Source: Streptomyces sp. NBC_00659
GTDB lineage: Bacteria; Actinomycetota; Actinomycetes; Streptomycetales; Streptomycetaceae
NCBI RefSeq assembly: GCF_036226925.1
Contig: NZ_CP109031.1
Location: 5,890,001 to 5,954,000, forward strand
Reading direction: 5' to 3'
DNA: 64,000 nt
Notes under the pieces: generated by a model
Seen by the model: only the letters and a program-made list of their open reading frames with translations
The model's database searches: none
What the model was told of the DNA's origin: nothing
Position numbers and translations under genes: made by a program
Part shown: positions 62,019 to 64,000 of the stretch, piece by piece
Numbering within the stretch: position 1 is the stretch's first letter
Layout: the number at the start of each line of letters is the position of its first letter

Positions 62019-63332
62019 TCAGCGGGCCGGCACGGGCGCGGGCACGCGGCGCGAGGCGGTACGGGCCGCGCGGGAGCCGAACAGGGTGATCGAGACGACT
62101 CCGAGTACCGCGAACAGCCCCATGGCCACCGTGCCGGCCCAGCCCCCCGCGTGGAAGGCGACCGCGCCCAGCGTGCTGCCGGCGCTGGAGCCGATGTAGT
62201 ACGCGGACTGGTAGAGGGCCGAGGCCTGCGCCCGGCCGGTCTTCGCGGTGTGGCTCACCGACGACGACGCCACCGCGTGGCCCGCGAAGAAGCCCGCGGT
62301 GATCAGGACCAGGCCGAGCAGGACCAGCGCCAGGGAACCGGCCAGGGACAGGAGCAGCCCGGCCGTCGTGGTGGCGCCCGCCACGTAGAGGGAGCCGCGG
62401 CGGCCGAGGCGGCCGGCGAGACGGCCCGCCGTCGACGCCGACACCGTACCGACGAGATAGACGAGGAAGACCGAGCCGACGATGCCCTGCGGGAGTGAGA
62501 ACGGCGCCTCGGCGAGGCGGTAGCCGATGACCGTGTAGACCCCGCCGAACACCATCATGAACAGCGCGCCGATCGCGTACAGCCGGCACAGCAGCGGGTT
62601 CGCGAGGTGGTCGCGCACCGTGCGGGCCAGCACCCGGGGCCGCAGTGAACCCCGCGCGAAGTGCCGCGGTGCCGGAAGCAGCATCCGGAAGGCCACCGCG
62701 CAGCCCACGGCGATCAGTCCGATCGTGCCGACGGCCACCCGCCAGCCCCATTCCTGGGCCACCCAGCCGGTGATGATCCGGCCGCTCATCCCGCCGACGC
62801 TGTTGCCCGCGACGAACAGGCCGATCGCGGTGATCAGCGCCTTGGGACGGACCTCCTCCGCCAGGTACGCCGTCGCCGACGCCGGGAGTCCCGCGAGCGC
62901 CGCGCCCTGTACCGCCCGCAGCACCACCAGCGCGCCGATCGACGGCGCGAAGGGCACCAGCAGGCCCAGGGTGACCGCCACCGCCAGGGACGCCGTCATC
63001 AACGTACGCCGTCCGAAGCGCTCCGACAGCGCGCTCATCGGCAGGACGAACAGCGCGAGCCCGCCCGTCGCGGCCGACACCGTCCAGCTCGCCTCGCTCG
63101 CGCTGACCCCGAAGTCCGAGGAGACCAGCGGGAGCAGGGCCTGGGTGGAGTAGAGGAGCGCGAAGGTCGCGACGCCCGCGAGGAAGAGCGCGAAGCTCAT
63201 CCGGCGGTAGCCGGGACCGCCGGGGGCCATGCGGGAATCCGCGGTGGCGGTGGGGACGGAGGCGGAGACGGTGACGGGAGCGGAGGCGGCGGCGCCCGCG
63301 GTGACGGGCGCCCCGGTACTGGCGGAAGGCAT
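62019..63332 (-). CDS. MFS transporter (drug/metabolite exporter type)
   Basis: A 437-residue protein with 12 membrane helices. The first 45 residues are Ala/Val/Ser/Thr-rich. MSFALFLAGVATFALLYSTQALLPLVSSDFGVSASEASWTVSAATGGLALFVLPMSALSERFGRRTLM covers helices 1-2 and the A-motif loop (DRFGRR-like). LAEEVRPKALITAIGLFVAGNSVGGMSGRIITGW is another family block (AraJ/Bcr-type). It is divergent from the LysR gene, which probably controls it. The substrate is unknown. Confidence 0.9.
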   Translation of the reverse strand: MPSASTGAPVTAGAAASAPVTVSASVPTATADSRMAPGGPGYRRMSFALFLAGVATFALLYSTQALLPLVSSDFGVSASEASWTVSAATGGLALFVLPMSALSERFGRRTLMTASLAVAVTLGLLVPFAPSIGALVVLRAVQGAALAGLPASATAYLAEEVRPKALITAIGLFVAGNSVGGMSGRIITGWVAQEWGWRVAVGTIGLIAVGCAVAFRMLLPAPRHFARGSLRPRVLARTVRDHLANPLLCRLYAIGALFMMVFGGVYTVIGYRLAEAPFSLPQGIVGSVFLVYLVGTVSASTAGRLAGRLGRRGSLYVAGATTTAGLLLSLAGSLALVLLGLVLITAGFFAGHAVASSSVSHTAKTGRAQASALYQSAYYIGSSAGSTLGAVAFHAGGWAGTVAMGLFAVLGVVSITLFGSRAARTASRRVPAPVPAR

Positions 63333-63364
63333 GGCTCGAACCTAAGGACCCCGTCCTTCATCCG

Positions 63365-63377
63365 TCCAATGCATGGA
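63365..63377. promoter_or_regulatory. Candidate LysR operator TCCAATGCATGGA
   Basis: TCCA and TGGA flank an ATGCA centre (T-N11-A pattern) midway in the 63-base divergent region between the MFS and LysR genes. Position and symmetry suit LysR control of both. Confidence 0.45.
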
Positions 63378-63395
63378 ATCGCCATAATCGTTCCC

Positions 63396-64000
63396 ATGGC
63401 GCATCAGCAGAGGTCACAGCTTCACCTGTCACCGTTCAGTGACACAGAAGACAGCGCGCACTTCGCGAGGCTGCTCGCCCCGCGCCTGGCGTACTTCGCC
63501 GGTGTCGCCCGCACCGAGCACGTCACCCGGGCCGCGGAGCAGATGGGGGTCCCGCAGTCGACCCTGTCCCGGGCCATGGTCCGGCTCGAACAGGACCTGG
63601 GAGTCGACCTGTTCGCGCGCCGTGGCCGGACCGTGTCGCTGACCCCGGCCGGCCGCACCTTCCTCGCCTCCGTGGAACGGGCCCTCGCCGAGGTCGAGCG
63701 CGCCGCCGACGAGGTGCGCGCGGACGCCGACCCGGCCACCGGCAAGGTCGCCTTCGGCTTTCTGCACACGATGGGATCGGAGACGGTGCCGGGGCTGATC
63801 CGCGCGTTCCGGGCCGACCACCCGGGCGTCCGCTTCAGCCTCGTGCAGAACTACGGGGAGGCCATGCTGGAGCGGCTGCGGTCGGGCGAACTGGACCTGT
63901 GTCTGACCTCGCCCGTGCCGGACGCCCCCGATCTGGTGGGCCGCCGGCTCGACGAGCAGAAACTCCGTCTGGTCGTGCCCGCCGATCATCGGCTCGCCGC
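63396..64000 (+). CDS. LysR-family transcriptional regulator, N-terminal part (3' end outside window)
   Basis: 201 codons are visible. The winged helix-turn-helix is at about residues 28-85: RLAYFAGVARTEHVTRAAEQMGVPQSTLSRAMVRLEQDLGVDLFARRGRTVSLTPAG. The start of the effector domain follows (GKVAFGFLHTMGSETVPGLIRAFRADHPGVRFSLVQNY). ATG 63396 lies 63 bases from the divergent MFS start. By the usual LysR logic it regulates that transporter. Confidence 0.9.
   Translation, partial: MAHQQRSQLHLSPFSDTEDSAHFARLLAPRLAYFAGVARTEHVTRAAEQMGVPQSTLSRAMVRLEQDLGVDLFARRGRTVSLTPAGRTFLASVERALAEVERAADEVRADADPATGKVAFGFLHTMGSETVPGLIRAFRADHPGVRFSLVQNYGEAMLERLRSGELDLCLTSPVPDAPDLVGRRLDEQKLRLVVPADHRLA

Overview
The window is chromosomal DNA of a high-GC actinomycete, almost certainly a Streptomyces. 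The GC content is very high with strong G/C third-position bias, GTG starts are common, genes are coupled by ATGA/GTGA/TGATG overlaps, and from memory the order (sdh genes, paired ECF sigma genes, acyl-CoA mutase, Kdn-type wall-polymer genes, paired BMP lipoproteins, nucleoside ABC genes, cdd, deoA, STAS/sigma, MFS/LysR) follows the S. coelicolor SCO4855-SCO4897 region. No tRNA, rRNA or CRISPR array was seen.

Layout. 1-8.4 kb: end of an MMPL transporter, a three-gene TetR/DCC operon with two palindromic operators, a VOC protein, a Uma2-family protein, a DUF4132 pair and a formate/nitrite-type transporter. 8.5-12.8 kb: succinate dehydrogenase (sdhC-sdhD-sdhA-sdhB, minus strand), then an OHCU-decarboxylase-like gene that has lost its catalytic His-Pro motif. 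13-20.4 kb: a secreted GH20 hexosaminidase, two unknown genes and two tandem paralogous ECF sigma/membrane-partner pairs. 20.8-26.8 kb: an L,D-transpeptidase, a TnpB remnant with an IS200/IS605-type right end, an acyl-CoA mutase large subunit, and a lysE gene split by a decayed integrative element. The 3' end of lysE is present twice, once recoded on the element side and once as the stranded host copy next to a truncated large serine recombinase.

26.9-37.2 kb: a cell-wall glycopolymer locus of Kdn/sialic-acid type: methyltransferase, acyltransferase, polysialyltransferase-like protein, GT2, DUF6716 putative glycosyltransferase, a fused CMP-nonulosonate cytidylyltransferase-HAD phosphatase, a short NeuB-type synthase and a GT52-like protein. 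The divergent promoter between the GT2 and DUF6716 genes carries PHO-box-like 11-nt-phased repeats.

37.3-48.6 kb: the most unusual part of the window. A phosphate-type ABC locus encodes PstC, PstA, a membrane-anchored PstS-like protein, a 915-aa secreted protein, a 664-aa PstS-like protein with FN3/Ig-like repeats, a membrane sortase-fold protein in which the catalytic His, Cys and Arg positions are all substituted, and PstB with a long disordered N-terminus. There is no phoU. Strong hairpins separate the genes for the surface proteins. The locus looks like a phosphate-capture surface assembly built around a dead sortase, lying beside genes for a wall polymer that can be made without phosphate.

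49.2-64 kb: an M20 amidohydrolase, then a pyrimidine-nucleoside uptake and salvage locus: two BMP lipoproteins, an ABC ATPase that appears to start at ATC, two permeases, cytidine deaminase and thymidine phosphorylase. A repeated GTCTACGCGCGT motif stands before three of its transcription units. The window ends with an AEC transporter, a STAS protein converging on a SigG-type ECF sigma gene with 3' overlap, an MFS transporter and a divergent, partial LysR regulator.
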